From NCBI RefSeq assembly GCF_001698125.1, contig NZ_CP013854.1:2046001-2110000 (forward strand): a stretch of DNA of 64,000 nt, given 5' to 3'. The stretch comes from Pseudonocardia sp. HH130630-07. GTDB lineage: Bacteria; Actinomycetota; Actinomycetes; Mycobacteriales; Pseudonocardiaceae. A program made the position numbers and the translations under genes. Shown here one piece after another: positions 17,469-26,063 of this stretch (position 1 is the first letter of the stretch; each line of letters opens with the position of its first letter). The notes beneath the pieces are model-generated. The model saw only the letters and a list, made by a program, of their open reading frames with translations. It was not told where the DNA came from and did not search any database.

Positions 17469-19411
17469 CGCTGCCACCGCCCGTCACCGTCGACCGGCCG
17501 GGCCGGGCCCGCCGCCCCGCCGGGACCGTCTCCCGGTGTCGGCTCATGCAGCGCGGTCGCCTCGACCGCCTGGTCGACGTTGTCGCCGCCACCGCGGATC
17601 GCGCGCAGCTCGCCGAACATCCGGTTCGACGACCGCACCCGCTCCAACGCCTCCCCGAACCGGATAGGCCACCGCGCCGCGAGCACGACCAGAGCTCGTT
17701 CGAGCTGGGCATCGAGCCACACCCGGACCACCTCGTTGCGCCGGTGACGACGGGACTCGGCCTCGACCCGGCGCATCAGCCGCGCCCGACGCCGGACGTC
17801 CGGGCGCTTCCAGGCCATGCGGGCCCGGCCGATCACCGGGGCGATCCCGCGCCGGATGACCACGACCCGCCCGGCGGGCAGGTTCGCGATCTGCGCCGGG
17901 GCGAGCACCGGCACCTTCCGCACCGACCTCGACGCGACCCGGCCGTGCTCGTCGGTCGTCGACACGCGCTCGTCGCGCTCGCCCGCGAGGGTCGACCAGA
18001 ACTCCAGGTCCGCCTTGTCCCGCGTCCCACCGAAGATCATCACCGCGGCGGTGTTGTTCAGGATCGTCGCCGCCTTGTGCTCACCCCAGCGGGCCAGGAG
18101 CTGGGCGCGGGACTGGAACGCGCACAGGATCGTCACTCCCCGACCGCCCATGTCCGCGGTCCAGGACTCCAGCGGGACCGGGCTGATCAGGGCGGCCTCG
18201 TCGAGGAACAGCCCAAGCGGCGGGTCCAGCCGCCCCTTCGGCTGGCCTGCGGCGAGTCGTCGGGCCTCGCGGGCGATGTGGCCCGTGAGGGCGCAGACCA
18301 GGGGTGCGGTCTGGGCTTCTTCGGCGCCGAGCAGGAACACCGTCGCCCGCTCGTCGAGGAGGCGGGCGACGTCGAACCCTGCGCCGGGCTCGGCCGCCGC
18401 GGCCGCGGCGGGGTGGGTGAGCCAGCCGAGGGCGGGCATCACCGAGGAGGTGATCGAGGAGCGGGTGCGTTCGTTGGTGGTGATGAACTGCATGGCGTCC
18501 TGTTCGAACGCGGTCACCCCGGAGCGGCGCAGCAGCGCGGGGACCTCGCGGCCGGCGGCGTCGGGGTCGGCGACCCACCCGAGCACATCGGCCATCCGCC
18601 GACCGCCGAGAGCGGCGGCGTGCAACAGCGCGGCCAGCACGCGGCGGGCCTGACCGTCCCAGAACTCCCGATCCCCACCACTGCCAGAGGCGACGGCGGC
18701 GAGCATGTCCGTCGCCCGCTCGGTCGCAGTCACCGGATCCGAGCAGCCGGTCAGCGGATCGAACGTTATCGTGCTGGCCCGTGCCCCGAGGCCGGCCGGG
18801 TTGAACACGAACACCTCACCCCGGTCCTGACGGCGCAGCGGCGCGCAGAGGTCGAGCAGGTCGGTGCGGGTGGAGGTGACCAGGGCGGCGCCGGGGGCGT
18901 CGAGGACGCGCCCGGCGAGCCAGCCTGTCTTGCCGGTGCGGGGGCCGCCGACGACGATCACGACGTCCTCGACCAGCGCCCACACCCGCAACGCCCCGGT
19001 CCGGCACAGCTCCACCGCGGCCTCGGTGGTCGCGAGGCGCCACCTCTGGAGCCGGGGCAGCCCGGCCAGCGACGGGCGGACGGTACCGATCCGGCGACGC
19101 ACCGCGAGAGTCCCGGCATGCCGGACGATGTCCAACGACGACGCCACACCGACCTTGCGGCGCGAGCGCGACGCCCACCGCGACACCGTCGCCGACGAGC
19201 GAGCCCAGCGATGCCACACGATCACCACAGCCAGCCCGGCAACAGCGACCAGGGCGGGCCACGAGAGGGCGGTGACGATCGTCGCGGCCGGGAGCAGGGC
19301 GATCGCGGCGAGGCCGGCGGCCAGGCCGCGGGCCCCGCGGGACCAGGCCAGCAGGGCGCCCCCGGCGAACACGGCGAGGACGAGACTGGTGGAGCTGAAC
19401 AGGATGCTCAT
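17465..19411 (-). CDS. VirD4/TraG-type type IV coupling protein
   Basis: A 648-residue protein starting at ATG 19411 (MSILFSS), which overlaps the upstream stop (TGATG). Two or three hydrophobic segments occupy residues 5-75, anchoring it in the membrane. An ATPase domain follows with Walker A GGPRTGKTG, then VTSTRTDLL, FNPAGL, the DGQARRVLAALL segment, LFLDEAALI as Walker B, and QSRAQL. This is the inner-membrane ATPase that passes the relaxase-DNA complex to the transfer channel. It lies in one operon with the relaxase and is intact. Confidence 0.9.
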   Translation of the reverse strand: MSILFSSTSLVLAVFAGGALLAWSRGARGLAAGLAAIALLPAATIVTALSWPALVAVAGLAVVIVWHRWARSSATVSRWASRSRRKVGVASSLDIVRHAGTLAVRRRIGTVRPSLAGLPRLQRWRLATTEAAVELCRTGALRVWALVEDVVIVVGGPRTGKTGWLAGRVLDAPGAALVTSTRTDLLDLCAPLRRQDRGEVFVFNPAGLGARASTITFDPLTGCSDPVTATERATDMLAAVASGSGGDREFWDGQARRVLAALLHAAALGGRRMADVLGWVADPDAAGREVPALLRRSGVTAFEQDAMQFITTNERTRSSITSSVMPALGWLTHPAAAAAAEPGAGFDVARLLDERATVFLLGAEEAQTAPLVCALTGHIAREARRLAAGQPKGRLDPPLGLFLDEAALISPVPLESWTADMGGRGVTILCAFQSRAQLLARWGEHKAATILNNTAAVMIFGGTRDKADLEFWSTLAGERDERVSTTDEHGRVASRSVRKVPVLAPAQIANLPAGRVVVIRRGIAPVIGRARMAWKRPDVRRRARLMRRVEAESRRHRRNEVVRVWLDAQLERALVVLAARWPIRFGEALERVRSSNRMFGELRAIRGGGDNVDQAVEATALHEPTPGDGPGGAAGPARPVDGDGRWQR

Positions 19412-19950
19412 CAGTCGTCCCACCCCGTCCGCTCGGCCCAGGCCGCGATGTCGGCCTGGTGCCGGGCGCAGGTGTCGGCGTGGCCGGTCTCGTTGTCGGT
19501 CGGGTGGGACTCGAACGGGCCGTCGTCGGTGACCTGCTCGCCGCAGGTCGTGCAGCGCCAGAACGCCGACGGCGTCCGGAACGACCGGATCCCGTCGCGC
19601 TCCGGGTCGGGGACCCGGCCGCAGACCAGCCAGTCGAACGCCGCCTCCCCCACCGGCACCTCGCCGGTCGGCAGGCTGAGGACCGCGCCGATCTCGTCCC
19701 ACGACCGCCCGGCCGCGCGAGCGGAGCGGGCGTAGTCGTAGAGCTGAGCCTCCGCGACGCTGCGCATCAGCAGCGCGGCCCGGACACCGGCCAGCGGGTC
19801 GTCGAGCTTGCGGTCGGTGAACACCGTGAACCCGGGGATCGGGACCTCGGTCTCGGTCGTGCCGAACACCTCGACCGCGATCCGGCGGACCAGCTCCCGG
19901 ATCCGACCGGCGGCCTGCCCGGACTCCGACACCCTGAACGGCTCGCTCAT
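19411..19950 (-). CDS. Hypothetical protein with a C-terminal zinc-ribbon-like motif
   Basis: A 179-residue soluble protein from ATG 19950. The first part is helical (RIRELVRRIAVEVFG; AAGRSWDEIGAVLSLP resembles a small helix-turn-helix). The C-terminus carries CTTC, then HPTDNETGHADTC and H, which could bind zinc. Its start and stop overlap its neighbours (TGATG on both sides). Conserved hypothetical proteins of this shape are common in actinobacterial elements. A regulatory role is possible but unproven. Confidence 0.7.
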   Translation of the reverse strand: MSEPFRVSESGQAAGRIRELVRRIAVEVFGTTETEVPIPGFTVFTDRKLDDPLAGVRAALLMRSVAEAQLYDYARSARAAGRSWDEIGAVLSLPTGEVPVGEAAFDWLVCGRVPDPERDGIRSFRTPSAFWRCTTCGEQVTDDGPFESHPTDNETGHADTCARHQADIAAWAERTGWDD

Positions 19951-20420
19951 CACCGACCACCTCCGGCGGGGATCGCGAGGGCGGCGGCCCAGCGGTCGAC
20001 GGTCCGGCGGGTGACGCCCAGGGCGCGGGCGATGTCTCCGCGGTCGGCCCCGGCGGTGAGCGCCGTGTGGCCGGCGGCGATGACCGGGGCTCGGTCGGTG
20101 CGCAGCGACGGGCCGGGCACCACGGCCGGGACTTCGGCGCGACCGGGACGGCGGGGCATCGCCTGGCGGGCGCGGCGGCGCTCGTCCTCGGTCAGCCCAC
20201 CGGCGATCTCGTGCGGCTGCTCGACGATCGCCCACGCCCGGCACGCGTCCAGGACCGGGCACACTCGGCACACCGACAGCGCCCGCCGCTCCGCCGCCAG
20301 CAGGGCGGCACCGTCGATCGGGGTCGGGAAGAACAGCTCCGGGTCGACGTCGCGGCACGCCGCACCGGCACGCCAGTCCAGCTCCTCGCCCACGTTGGGC
20401 GTCGGGTCTACGGTGGACAT
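19950..20420 (-). CDS. WhiB-family iron-sulfur regulator with a C-terminal helix-turn-helix
   Basis: A 156-residue protein from ATG 20420, preceded by a strong aggaggtaggagag. The WhiB signature is complete: C22 in GAACRD, C51 and C54 in VCRVC, C60 in DAC, and the Gly-rich EIAGGLTEDERR turn at 71-81. These four cysteines bind a [4Fe-4S] cluster in the family. Unlike short WhiB proteins it has an extra C-terminal segment, residues 126-148 (DRGDIARALGVTRRTVDRW), that reads as a helix-turn-helix. It probably regulates element genes in response to redox or sigma-factor state. Confidence 0.88.
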   Translation of the reverse strand: MSTVDPTPNVGEELDWRAGAACRDVDPELFFPTPIDGAALLAAERRALSVCRVCPVLDACRAWAIVEQPHEIAGGLTEDERRRARQAMPRRPGRAEVPAVVPGPSLRTDRAPVIAAGHTALTAGADRGDIARALGVTRRTVDRWAAALAIPAGGGR

Positions 20421-20521
20421 CTCTCCTACCTCCTGTTGGTTGGTGAGAACGGCCCGGCGGTCGTGTTCCGCCAAGATCCCGTCGCCGGGCCGTCCCAACT
20501 GCTGCTTGCTGCTCGCTCCGA

Positions 20522-20908
20522 TCACTGCGGCTGCCCCCGCTCCGGGGCCCGGGTCGGGGCCGCGAACAGCCCCGGCAGGCCGTCCTCGATTCGGCGCTGC
20601 TCGTGCCGGTCGGCCGCGGTGTCGCGGCCGGTGCGGGCGCCGGGGATCACGTCGGCCAGGTGCGCGAGCCGGACCGGCAGCGGCCGGTTGTCGAGCAGGC
20701 ACACCGCGACCTGACGCGAGGGGCACTCCTGGCGGCGCAGTACCGGCCACCCGCACGCCGGGCACCGACCTGCGCCCGGCACGTAGTGCTCGACCACCAC
20801 CTGCAACCGGTCCGTCCGCCCGGTCGGGCGCAGCAACCGCGGGTCCAGGTCCTCGGGGCCGGCGACCCGCTCGGGGACCGTCCACTCCGGTGAGGGGCGG
20901 GCGGTCAC
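20522..20908 (-). CDS. Small protein with CxxC motif, transfer operon
   Basis: A 128-residue protein from GTG 20908, whose start overlaps the upstream stop (GTGA). The central part has CPACGWPVLRRQEC, likely one zinc site, followed by RQVAVCLLDNRPLPVRLAHL. I do not recognise the family. It is co-translated with the 100-residue cysteine-containing protein upstream and followed by a 101-bp gap before WhiB. Confidence 0.65.
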   Translation of the reverse strand: MTARPSPEWTVPERVAGPEDLDPRLLRPTGRTDRLQVVVEHYVPGAGRCPACGWPVLRRQECPSRQVAVCLLDNRPLPVRLAHLADVIPGARTGRDTAADRHEQRRIEDGLPGLFAAPTRAPERGQPQ

Positions 20909-21207
20909 GCCGACCGCCCGCGGGTCTCGTCCAGGGCCGCGGTCGCTCCGGCGGCGGTGAGGCCGTAGCGCAGCGACGCCGCCTCGACCGGCTCCGGCAC
21001 CCGCCCGAACCCGTCCGGGCACAGCACCGACCCGTCCAGGTGGGAGAACTCCGGGCAGCGGCCCGCGCGGGCGGACCAGCCCGATGGCGGGGCGTCGACC
21101 ACCGGGCCGGTACAGCCCGGGCACACCAGGTCGGTCACGTCGACCAGGTCGACGGGGTCGTCGGCCAGGTCCACGACGGGCGGGCCGGGCAGGAAGATCG
21201 CGGTCAT
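20905..21207 (-). CDS. Small cysteine-containing protein, transfer operon
   Basis: A 100-residue protein from ATG 21207 with ctggaggcc as ribosome-binding site. It has CPGC early and further cysteines in GRCPEF and SVLCPDGFG, so a zinc-binding fold is plausible. The function is unknown. It precedes the 128-residue protein with a 4-bp overlap. Confidence 0.65.
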   Translation of the reverse strand: MTAIFLPGPPVVDLADDPVDLVDVTDLVCPGCTGPVVDAPPSGWSARAGRCPEFSHLDGSVLCPDGFGRVPEPVEAASLRYGLTAAGATAALDETRGRSA

Positions 21208-21500
21208 GCTGGCCTCCAGAAGGGGTGAGGAGGGTCGGCCGGTCCGGCCCACCGGTGGCGGCGTCCCGTCCGCCACCGCGCCGTCAGGCGCGCACTGCCT
21301 CCGAGGCTCGGACTCAAGGGCCGACCGAAGGTCGGTCGCGCAGCGACGCGCAGCGCCAGCGGAGCGCCCTTGAATCTGAGTGAGGCCGGGCCAAACTCGG
21401 GCCGGACGGCCCTCCGCCCCGCCGAAGGCGGGACCCTCCGGGCTCTCGGCCCGCCCGGCCGTGAGGGCGAGGTCTCCCGCTCCGGGCTCAGCGGCCGGGG
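21208..21500. other. 293-bp gap rich in inverted repeats inside the transfer operon
   Basis: No gene is apparent. An outer inverted repeat pairs gactcaagggc (21311-21321) with gcccttgaatc (21366-21376), 10 of 11 bases. Inside it ccgacc-gaa-ggtcgg forms a hairpin (21321-21335). A second hairpin of the same design, cccgcc-gaa-ggcggg, lies near 21418-21432, and gggcc-gga-cggccc-like pairing lies between. It could be an untranslated structured RNA, an attenuator or a transfer or replication origin. Confidence 0.55.
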
Positions 21501-21740
21501 TCACGACCCGGCCCCCGCGGACCCGGGGTCGGGCGTACCGTTCAGCGCGGGGGTGGCGGCCTGGTCGAACGCCGAGATGAACGTGCCGATCGCGTCCGGC
21601 AGACCGGCCCCGACCGGCGTGGCGATGAACAGCACCAACGCGACCAGGGAGAACGCCACCGCGCCGCCAGCCACCCGCGCCTTCGCGCAGATCACCGCAC
21701 CGGCGACCATGAACAGGATCAGCACCCCGACGCTGCCCAT
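21501..21740 (-). CDS. Small membrane protein with two transmembrane segments
   Basis: A 79-residue protein from ATG 21740, overlapping the excisionase-like stop (TGATG). Two hydrophobic stretches (VGVLILFMVAGAVICA and AVAFSLVALVLFIATPVGAG) indicate a membrane hairpin, with a polar C-terminus. Small proteins like this are common beside excisionase genes in actinobacterial elements and may be spread or entry-exclusion factors. No specific family is assigned. Confidence 0.65.
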   Translation of the reverse strand: MGSVGVLILFMVAGAVICAKARVAGGAVAFSLVALVLFIATPVGAGLPDAIGTFISAFDQAATPALNGTPDPGSAGAGS

Positions 21741-22075
21741 CAGGACTCCCCGCCCACGATCGAGACGTCCGCGGCCGCGATCCGGGCGAGTGCGGTGACC
21801 TGGTCGTGCCGCCACTGCTCGGTCCAGGAGCCGAGGTCGATGCAGCGCCCGGTCGTGAGGATGTCGGCCACCAGACGCTCCAGGACCGCTCCGGGGACCA
21901 CGTAGCGCCCACCGATCTTGAGTCCGGGAAAGGTCCCCCGCCGCAGGTGCCGGTACAGCGTCGACTCGTCGAGCCGGAGCATCGCCGCGGTCTCCGCCGC
22001 GGTGTAGAAGGCGGGCCTGCTCACCGTCGCGTCGGCGGCCGGAACCTCCGCCGTCGAGGTCTTCGTCGTATCCAC
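21740..22075 (-). CDS. Excisionase-like helix-turn-helix protein
   Basis: A 111-residue protein from GTG 22075 with ggggaggc upstream. Residues about 23-60 (FYTAAETAAMLRLDESTLYRHLRRGTFPG, followed by KIGGRYVVP) are a MerR-like excisionase (HTH_17) fold: two helices, a turn and a basic wing. Such proteins steer integrase toward excision or regulate transfer genes. It leads the minus-strand operon and is divergent from the XRE repressor across the inverted-repeat operator. Confidence 0.8.
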   Translation of the reverse strand: MDTTKTSTAEVPAADATVSRPAFYTAAETAAMLRLDESTLYRHLRRGTFPGLKIGGRYVVPGAVLERLVADILTTGRCIDLGSWTEQWRHDQVTALARIAAADVSIVGGES

Positions 22076-22122
22076 TCGTGCCTCCCCTGTCGTGGCCTGC
22101 CAGCCGATCCAGCAGTGCCAAT

Positions 22123-22145
22123 TTTACGCTCATATTGAGCGTAAA
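22123..22145. promoter_or_regulatory. Perfect AT-rich inverted repeat, probable operator
   Basis: tttacgctca at 22123-22132 and tgagcgtaaa at 22136-22145 are perfect complements separated by tat. The site is far more AT-rich than its surroundings and lies between the divergent excisionase-like (from 22075) and XRE (from 22238) genes. It is the natural binding site for the repressor controlling the switch between integration and transfer. Confidence 0.65.
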
Positions 22146-22237
22146 TTGATAGTTGGTCAACACGGCTTCGCGCGTGAAGTGCGCGCGGTACCGCGCTCTC
22201 GCTACGCTCGCCGCACCTCGACAAGGCGGGAGCGCAC

Positions 22238-22573
22238 GTGAATCAGGACTGGTCCGCGGTGTCGGACGCGATCAAGGTCCGCCTCGACGAGCGAGGCATG
22301 ACGATGACCGATCTCGCGTCGAAGTCGGGGGTCTCGCTGACAACCGTCCGCGAGCTGGTGCACGTCCTGAACACCCGTCGCCGCCAGCCCAGGACGCTGG
22401 TCGCCCTCTCCGTGGCGCTCGGATGGCCTGCGGACCACCTCGGCACCGTGCTCCGCGGCGGCCGGACCGGCGAGGATCTCCGGCACGACGACTCCGTGGA
22501 CGTTCGAGGGGAACTCCGAGACCTCCGACGCCGGGTCGAGGCCCTCGAACGCGCCGTCGACATGAAGTCCTGA
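22238..22573 (+). CDS. XRE-family helix-turn-helix repressor
   Basis: A 111-residue protein from GTG 22238. Residues about 6-60 form an XRE/Cro-like domain (IKVRLDERGMTMTDLASKSGVS, TTVRELVHVLN). The C-terminus (VRGELRDLRRRVEALERAV) is a predicted coiled coil for dimerisation. Being divergent from the excisionase-led operon with a perfect palindrome between them, it is likely the master repressor of the element. It is intact, unlike the regulator gene immediately downstream. Confidence 0.8.
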   Translation: MNQDWSAVSDAIKVRLDERGMTMTDLASKSGVSLTTVRELVHVLNTRRRQPRTLVALSVALGWPADHLGTVLRGGRTGEDLRHDDSVDVRGELRDLRRRVEALERAVDMKS

Positions 22574-23288
22574 CTCGTTCATCCCGCTCACCTCCCGGAG
22601 CTGCCGCGTCGGTTGTCCTGACAGGAACCAGAGTGGATTTCCGGATTCACCCGCGACAGGGCGCAGTGGGGGCACACTCGGTCAGACGGCGCACTGATCC
22701 GGGGGGTGACCGGCGCGTGGCGAACGAGCGGCTGTCCTCGTTGCTGATCGAGGCGGGGTTCCTCGACCGTGCCGGGACGATCGGCCGGAAGCGGTTCGCC
22801 CGCGCCGTCAGCGAGTCACCAGCCGCGCGGGCCGCCGGCCGGAGCTACTCCCACACCTATGTGAGCCGGTGGATCGCCGGGACCGTTCCTCGTGACGACG
22901 CCACGCGGACGGCGATCGCGCAGGCGGTGGGCGCCGCACTCGGACGCACGGTCGCGCTCGACGAGCTCGGATTCCGCCGGCCGACGACGTCGGACCCGCA
23001 GGCAGGCCTCGCCTACCCCGGCTCGGCGGAGGACGGGGTCGTGGCGACCGCGCAGCTCCTCGACGCGGATCTCGCGAGCGCGCCCGTGGTGCTCGGGGCG
23101 CCGACGAACGTCGCGGCCTGGAACGAGGCGTCGGTCTCCTGGCTGGTGGGGTCACAGTCGCCGGTCGGCGATCGCGCGGAGGGTCCATCGCGCATCGGGC
23201 TGTCCGACGTTCAACGGCTCCGGACGATGCGCGAGACCTTCGACCGTCTGGACAGCACGTTCGGCGGCGCGCACGCCCGGAACTCACT

Positions 23289-24274
23289 GAGCCTTTCCCA
23301 GTAGTGGGGAGCGGCTGGCGGCGACACGCCGTGACGTGGAGGTGCTCAACGAGGGGGCGGGACCCCAGTAGAAGAGGTCGGTCCGCTCAAAGATCGACTC
23401 ACCACCGAGGTCCCGCGTGCCCGATCCTGTCACCTACACCGCCGTGCTCCCGATCGGGGAGCCCACCGCGTCCATGTTGTCGCGGCTGTTGGCCGAGGAA
23501 CGCCTCCGGCGCGGGACCCGGCGCGGGCGCCGCGCGCTGGACTGTGACCGCCACGCGGTGCTGGTGCTGCGCTGGTTCCTCGACGCCACCCGGGTCGCCC
23601 AGCTCGCCGCCGACAACCAGCTGAGCCTGTCGAGTACCTACCGCTACCTGCACGAAGGCATCGACGTTCTGGCCGCCGCCGCGCCTGGACTGCCCGGCGC
23701 GCTGCTCGCGGCCCGCACCGCCGGGCACACCCACGTTCACCTCGACGGCACCGTGATCCACACTGACCGCTCCCGCACTCCCGGACCGACCCCGGGAGTG
23801 GATCTGTGGTGGTCGGGCAAGCACCACGTCCACGGCGGGAACGTTCAGGTCCTCACCGCGCCTGACGGGTGGCCGTTGTGGACATCCCCGGTGCGCCCGG
23901 GCCGCGAGCACGACACCACCTGCGCCCGCGGCCACCCCGGCCTGCTCGACGCGATCGAGGACTGGACCGACGACACCCACGTCGTGCTCGCCGACCTCGG
24001 CTACGACGGTGAGAACACCCGCCTGACCTGCCCGTTCAAGACCCCCACCGGCGGTGGGCTGTCGGAGGACAAGCGCACCGTCAACACGCTGCACTCCGCC
24101 GTCAGGGCTGTGGCCGAACGCGGGAACTCCCTGCTCAAGACCACCTTCAAGGCGCTGCGTCGGGTCAGCTTCTGCCCCTGGCGGATCGGCGCGATCACCG
24201 CCGCCGCGCTCGTTCTCCTCCACGTCGAGCACGACCGAACCACATGATCAACCAGCACCTACTGGGAAAGGCTC
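23289..24274 (+). mobile_element. IS5-family element, ISL2-type, 986 bp
   Basis: The ends are a perfect 16-bp inverted repeat: gagcctttcccagtag at 23289-23304 and ctactgggaaaggctc at 24259-24274. A 3-bp direct repeat ACT (23286-23288 and 24275-24277) matches the ANT target duplication of ISL2-group elements. It interrupts a regulator gene and carries one intact transposase in the same orientation. Confidence 0.9.
23417..24247 (+). CDS. IS5-family (ISL2-type) transposase, intact
   Basis: A 276-residue transposase from GTG 23417. It has an N-terminal helix-turn-helix (QLAADNQLSLSSTYRYLHEGID) and a DDE nuclease domain with HVHLDGTVI (first Asp), VVLADLGYDG (second Asp) and the Glu in RAVAERGNSLLK. 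The frame is unbroken and the element ends are perfect, so it is probably active. Confidence 0.9.
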   Translation: MPDPVTYTAVLPIGEPTASMLSRLLAEERLRRGTRRGRRALDCDRHAVLVLRWFLDATRVAQLAADNQLSLSSTYRYLHEGIDVLAAAAPGLPGALLAARTAGHTHVHLDGTVIHTDRSRTPGPTPGVDLWWSGKHHVHGGNVQVLTAPDGWPLWTSPVRPGREHDTTCARGHPGLLDAIEDWTDDTHVVLADLGYDGENTRLTCPFKTPTGGGLSEDKRTVNTLHSAVRAVAERGNSLLKTTFKALRRVSFCPWRIGAITAAALVLLHVEHDRTT

Positions 24275-25106
24275 ACTGGTGCAGTACCTCCGCACGGAGC
24301 TGCCGCTGCTCCTTCGGGCCGCGGGCACCGCAGACGTGCGGCGCGCCCTGTTCGCAGCCGCCGGCGAATCGACACAACTGGCCGCGTGGATGGCGTACGA
24401 CGCCGGGCTCCACGGACTCGCGCAACGCTATTTCATCCAGGCACTCGGACTTGCGGACGCCGGAGAGGATCGTCTGCTCGCGGCGAGCATTCTGGACGCG
24501 ATGAGCCACCAGGCGAGTTTCCTCGGTCGCTATCGCGAGGCCGCGAACATGGCTCGGGCCGCTCGCCTCGGGACCGACTCGATCGGAATTCCGATCCTCA
24601 CCTCGCATTTCCACATCATGGAGGCCCGGGCACTGGCGCGGATCGGTGACGCCGACGCGTGCGATCGCGCGATGGGATCAGCGGTACAGCATTTCGAGCG
24701 GCACCGGGCCGGGGACGGGCCCGCCTGGATCGGCTATTTCGACCAGGCCGAGATGGCAGCGGAGATGGCGCACTGCCACCGCGATCTCGGCCGCGCCGAT
24801 GTCGCGGTGGAGCACGCGCAGCGAGCGCTCACGTCGGCGTCCGGCGAGTACGTCAGGAGCGACTTCTTCGTGGCGATGGTGCTCGCCGACTCCTTGATCG
24901 ACCGAGGCGACCTCGACGAGGGGTGCCGTGTCGCGGCGGACGCCCTGGAGGTCGGCGGGAGACTCCGGTCGGCACGGTGCAGCAGCTATGTGGATGAATT
25001 CAGGGAACGGCTGGTCCGGCACCGGCGCAGCACGGCGGTGCGGACCTTCGTCGACTCCGCCCGAAACTCTCGGCTCTGGCGGCCGTCGGGATGACGGTCC
25101 GTGTGA

Positions 25107-26018
25107 TCAGTACGCTCCCCAGTCCGTTCGGGGAGCGCCGTTTCGAATGTCGGAGATCCGGCGACCGGCCTCGCGTGCAGTCGCCTGGGATTCCGTAGCC
25201 TTCTTGCTCAGCCACGAGGTCATCGCGATCTCGCGCATGTCGGCCAAACACTCGAAACCGGACCATTGTGTGACGTCGTAGCCGTAGATACGGACGAAGT
25301 CCGCGTACTCGGAGCGGCTGTGCCAGCCGAGACGCGTCGCGAACAACGCCGTCTGAATCAGGTCCCACTCGCGCGGTCCGGTGGCGAAACTGTCGAGATC
25401 GATCAGCACCGGATGTCCGGCGGTGTCGACGAGCACGTTTCCCACGTTCGCGTCCCCGTGAATGGCTCCGTGCGGCAGTTCGAACGGCAACCGTGGAAAT
25501 GCATCGCGCGCCCGCTCGATCCGTTCTCGGAGGAAGCAGGCGTCGTCCGGAGCGAGCCCCGGGAAATCGGGCAGGTCGGCCCCGGCCAGCCCGAACGGTT
25601 TGATCTCCGGGAGGTCGAGGTCGTCGGGCGTCGGGAGCTGGTGGAGTCGGCGGATGACGGCGGCGACGTCACCGATCGGCGCGTACGTCGTTCCCGGGGC
25701 GACGGACTCCCAGAAGGTGACGGCGCAGCCGTCGACCTCGACCGGCTGCTCGACGTCGACCGCGCGAGTCGCCGGGAACCGTTCCGCCGCCAGCCAGCGG
25801 GCGACCCGGATCTGTTTCTCCGCGGTGGCGAGCGGTGCCGACGGCGACGCGACCCGCGCGATGAGGTCACCGGCTATCCGGAACACGGCGTTGGAGCCGA
25901 TCCTGATCAGCTCGACAGGGCCACGCGGCAGGTCGGCCCGGTCGACGGCCTCGGCCAGAACGCGGCGGGCGAGCGGTTCGGTGAACGACGACGGGGCGCC
26001 CGTCGCGAGGTCTGCCAT
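25107..26018 (-). CDS. Aminoglycoside phosphotransferase (APH) / kinase-fold protein
   Basis: A 303-residue protein-kinase-like phosphotransferase from ATG 26018. Visible motifs are the nucleotide-loop region IRIGSNAVFRI, the catalytic-loop motif AIHGDANVGNVLV, and LIDLDSFATGPREWDL for metal binding. The fold phosphorylates hydroxyl groups of small molecules; members act on aminoglycosides, choline, homoserine and others, so antibiotic resistance cannot be claimed. It is convergent with the split regulator and adjacent to integrase, so it is likely element cargo. Confidence 0.8.
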   Translation of the reverse strand: MADLATGAPSSFTEPLARRVLAEAVDRADLPRGPVELIRIGSNAVFRIAGDLIARVASPSAPLATAEKQIRVARWLAAERFPATRAVDVEQPVEVDGCAVTFWESVAPGTTYAPIGDVAAVIRRLHQLPTPDDLDLPEIKPFGLAGADLPDFPGLAPDDACFLRERIERARDAFPRLPFELPHGAIHGDANVGNVLVDTAGHPVLIDLDSFATGPREWDLIQTALFATRLGWHSRSEYADFVRIYGYDVTQWSGFECLADMREIAMTSWLSKKATESQATAREAGRRISDIRNGAPRTDWGAY

Positions 26019-26063
26019 GCCGTCGTCTCCGCTTCGGCCGGACCGGATCGGTTCAGCCCAAGC

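Larger units (their letters stand above)
22717..25094 (+). pseudogene. XRE/TPR-type regulator split by an ISL2-type insertion
   Basis: The 5' part (GTG 22717 to 23288) codes a regulator N-terminus (FARAVSES, YSHTYVSRWIAGTVP) typical of large actinobacterial helix-turn-helix proteins with C-terminal tetratricopeptide-like repeats. After the IS at 23289-24274 the 3' part continues to TGA 25092-25094 (AWMAYDAGLHGLAQRYFIQAL, LGRYREAANMARAARLG, repeat-like helices). Deleting the IS and one ACT copy restores HARNS-LVQYLRTELP, the expected family sequence, in frame. The intact protein would have had about 463 residues. The insertion looks recent because no other damage is visible. Confidence 0.88.

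Noticed and set aside
25107..26018. Antibiotic-resistance gene call for the APH-fold protein
   Set aside because: The kinase fold is clear, but the family acts on many small molecules and no residue pattern identifies an aminoglycoside-specific enzyme.
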